From assembly GCA_964533785.1 (NCBI GenBank), contig CAZHNG010000386.1, positions 1 through 6,139 on the forward strand: 6,139 nt of DNA, written 5' to 3'. Of the stretch, positions 4,746-6,139 are shown piece after piece. The notes beneath the pieces were generated by a model. It worked only from the letters and a program-made list of their open reading frames with translations, had not been told where the DNA came from and searched no databases. The position numbers and the translations under genes are program-made. Positions within the stretch are counted from its first letter, which is position 1, and the number at the start of each line of letters is the position of its first letter. Source of the stretch: JANQRV01 sp964533785 (GTDB taxonomy: Bacteria > Bacteroidota > Bacteroidia > Chitinophagales > Saprospiraceae).

Positions 4746-6139
4746 TTAATGAAACTTATTGTCCAACTCTTCGAGAACGAATTCCCATAGCATTTCGTAG
4801 GGGATAATTTCGAGTTCCACACTTTGTTTCGATTTTTCTAAAGGAACTTCTTCAAGGCGTTGGCGGAATTTTTCAGCTTTACGGACCACCCCTGCTTTGT
4901 GAAAGGAGGCCACAGGTAGCTGAACTAACATTTTAATAAAACAATTGCTGCGGAAGGTATCGTCTTTTTTTAAATAGCGGTGAGCGTACAATTTTAAGGA
5001 TTCCGTCCGCTCGATAATCACATCGTACTTTTTCTGGTGCAGCAAAAAAAGGATCTGCAGGATTATAATGGTAATGTTGCTGCCCCGTTTGTCTTTTAAA
5101 TAAAGCGGAACTTCGTTTAAAAATTTGTGAATCCGGAATTTTTTAACGGGAAAAGGCTTGTCCGGTGTTATTTTCCCGACACTGATCAGGTAGTAAATAA
5201 AAGCGTTGTGCATTTTCCAGTGTTCAGTAATATTAGCGTGCTGTTTTTTTAGCGCGGGGTGGCTGGTAGCGGTTTGGAATATTTCATAAGCGTGCTGAAA
5301 ATCCCGGCTGTGAAAATCCGCACGTATATAGTAATCTAATACTATAAACCAATTCCGGGTGCCTTCGGGAATTAAATCTAAGCATTGGTCTCCTTCTTGT
5401 TTGGCTTCTTTGTATCGGCCCAGGGCTAGGTAGCAGGCCATTTTTTTGATGAGGAAGATGAATTTATGAGATGAAAATAACAAGTATTTTTTGCTATACA
5501 TATAAGAGATAGCATTTCTACAGACTTCTAATGCCTCTTTATAGTCCGCGTTTATCTCGAAACTATAAAATTTTGTCATATAATAAAAGAAGCAAAATTT
5601 GTAACTTGAATTTTCTGATTTAACTTTTTCTAATATTTCGGAATAGCGAAATCCTAGTTTTAGAGATTCGGAGTCAGAACTATTTATATTGGAAACCTTG
5701 GTGACTGTCTCAAGATAGTATCCTTCTGCTAAAACTTCAGCGGACCTAACAGCTTCAAGCTTTTTAACAATTGAATGATATTCATTAAACTTTTTTGTAT
5801 TTCCTCCAAGAACACTTTGCCTTCTAAGTATTAGACTCAAGTCTAATGCAATTTCGGTTAATTCAAAATGTAATGCTAATTTTAAAGTACGTTTCGCAAT
5901 TTTATTTGCAGGAAGATAAGCATATCGACCAAGTAATATTTTAATTGCTGTGTAGTTTTTTAAAATGGTGTAGTAGGCAGATTGTAATTCATTAAAAGAA
6001 TATTTAGAAACATCAATAAAAAAAATAGTATTTATGAGTCGATCTGTTAATTTATTCTTCAATCGATTTAAGTAATATAACCTTCTTGAATTGTTTCCAT
6101 ATAGTGCTTCTGCAGCTTCCTCTTCATTTCTCCAATGAT
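4746..6139 (-). CDS. Helical-repeat (TPR-like) protein of unknown function, 5' end outside the window
   Basis: At least 463 residues are visible. Starting at TTG (6062) would give 438 residues, but the frame stays open for 25 more codons to the window edge (including EEEAAEALYGNNSRRLYYLN), matching the helical style of the rest, so the true start lies beyond 6139. The protein is all-helical with no signal peptide and no catalytic motif. Numbering from the TTG, residues 172-268 look TPR-like (DYKEALEVCRNAI, LGRYKEAKQEGDQCLDLIP, RDFQHAYEIFQTA), and about 331-360 is another helical pair. Such repeats usually bind proteins. It lies upstream of the exporter on the same strand, 218 bases away, so a link to the export cassette is plausible but unproven. 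Base composition shifts sharply inside the gene near 5460: the 5' part is about 28% G+C and the 3' part about 41% by hand count, suggesting a mosaic origin. I do not recognise a named family. Confidence 0.75.
   Translation of the reverse strand, partial: HWRNEEEAAEALYGNNSRRLYYLNRLKNKLTDRLINTIFFIDVSKYSFNELQSAYYTILKNYTAIKILLGRYAYLPANKIAKRTLKLALHFELTEIALDLSLILRRQSVLGGNTKKFNEYHSIVKKLEAVRSAEVLAEGYYLETVTKVSNINSSDSESLKLGFRYSEILEKVKSENSSYKFCFFYYMTKFYSFEINADYKEALEVCRNAISYMYSKKYLLFSSHKFIFLIKKMACYLALGRYKEAKQEGDQCLDLIPEGTRNWFIVLDYYIRADFHSRDFQHAYEIFQTATSHPALKKQHANITEHWKMHNAFIYYLISVGKITPDKPFPVKKFRIHKFLNEVPLYLKDKRGSNITIIILQILFLLHQKKYDVIIERTESLKLYAHRYLKKDDTFRSNCFIKMLVQLPVASFHKAGVVRKAEKFRQRLEEVPLEKSKQSVELEIIPYEMLWEFVLEELDNKFH

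Overview
The window looks like a chromosomal segment of a Bacteroidota bacterium, most likely a Saprospiria-type (Lewinella/Haliscomenobacter-like) organism. This rests on the style of the genes (stand-alone ~75-80 residue helix-turn-helix proteins, an export cassette with a helical-repeat partner), the near absence of Shine-Dalgarno sequences, AT-rich spacers, and a TCTAGCG-type heptanucleotide repeat between genes. The taxonomic call is an inference.

Layout. Positions 1-427 are an AT-rich spacer with a short heptanucleotide repeat and two small palindromes. Two very short plus-strand genes follow: a winged-helix DNA-binding protein (428-676) and a second helix-turn-helix protein (815-1039). 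Positions 1040-1532 form a gene-poor stretch. It holds an imperfect inverted repeat (1071-1107), a tandem array of seven and a half heptanucleotides (1182-1235), and a block (about 1276-1534) where five inverted repeats fall in sequence on the plus strand and end in a terminator-like hairpin with a T-run. I read that block as a candidate structured RNA. A competing 51-codon minus-strand reading frame and two plus-strand CxxC fragments occupy the same DNA.

The rest is on the minus strand. In transcription order it runs: a helical-repeat protein cut by the window edge (6139-4746), a peptidase-less ABC exporter (4527-2782), and an HlyD-type periplasmic adaptor (2774-1533) only 7 bases after the exporter. 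The last two form a transcription unit for a type I secretion-like machine: the ABC protein spans the inner membrane and powers export, and the adaptor links it to an outer-membrane TolC-type channel that is not in the window. The exporter lacks the N-terminal C39 protease that matures double-glycine peptides, and I see no clear precursor peptide, so the cargo is unknown. The helical-repeat protein may be a cytoplasmic partner or regulator of the cassette, or only a neighbour.

The points I find most worth attention are: the true N-terminus of the helical-repeat protein lies outside the window; this gene has a sharp internal change in base composition near position 5460 (about 41% to about 28% G+C); a structured-RNA candidate runs convergently into the end of the adaptor gene; and the exporter has a variant ABC signature (MSKGQ).
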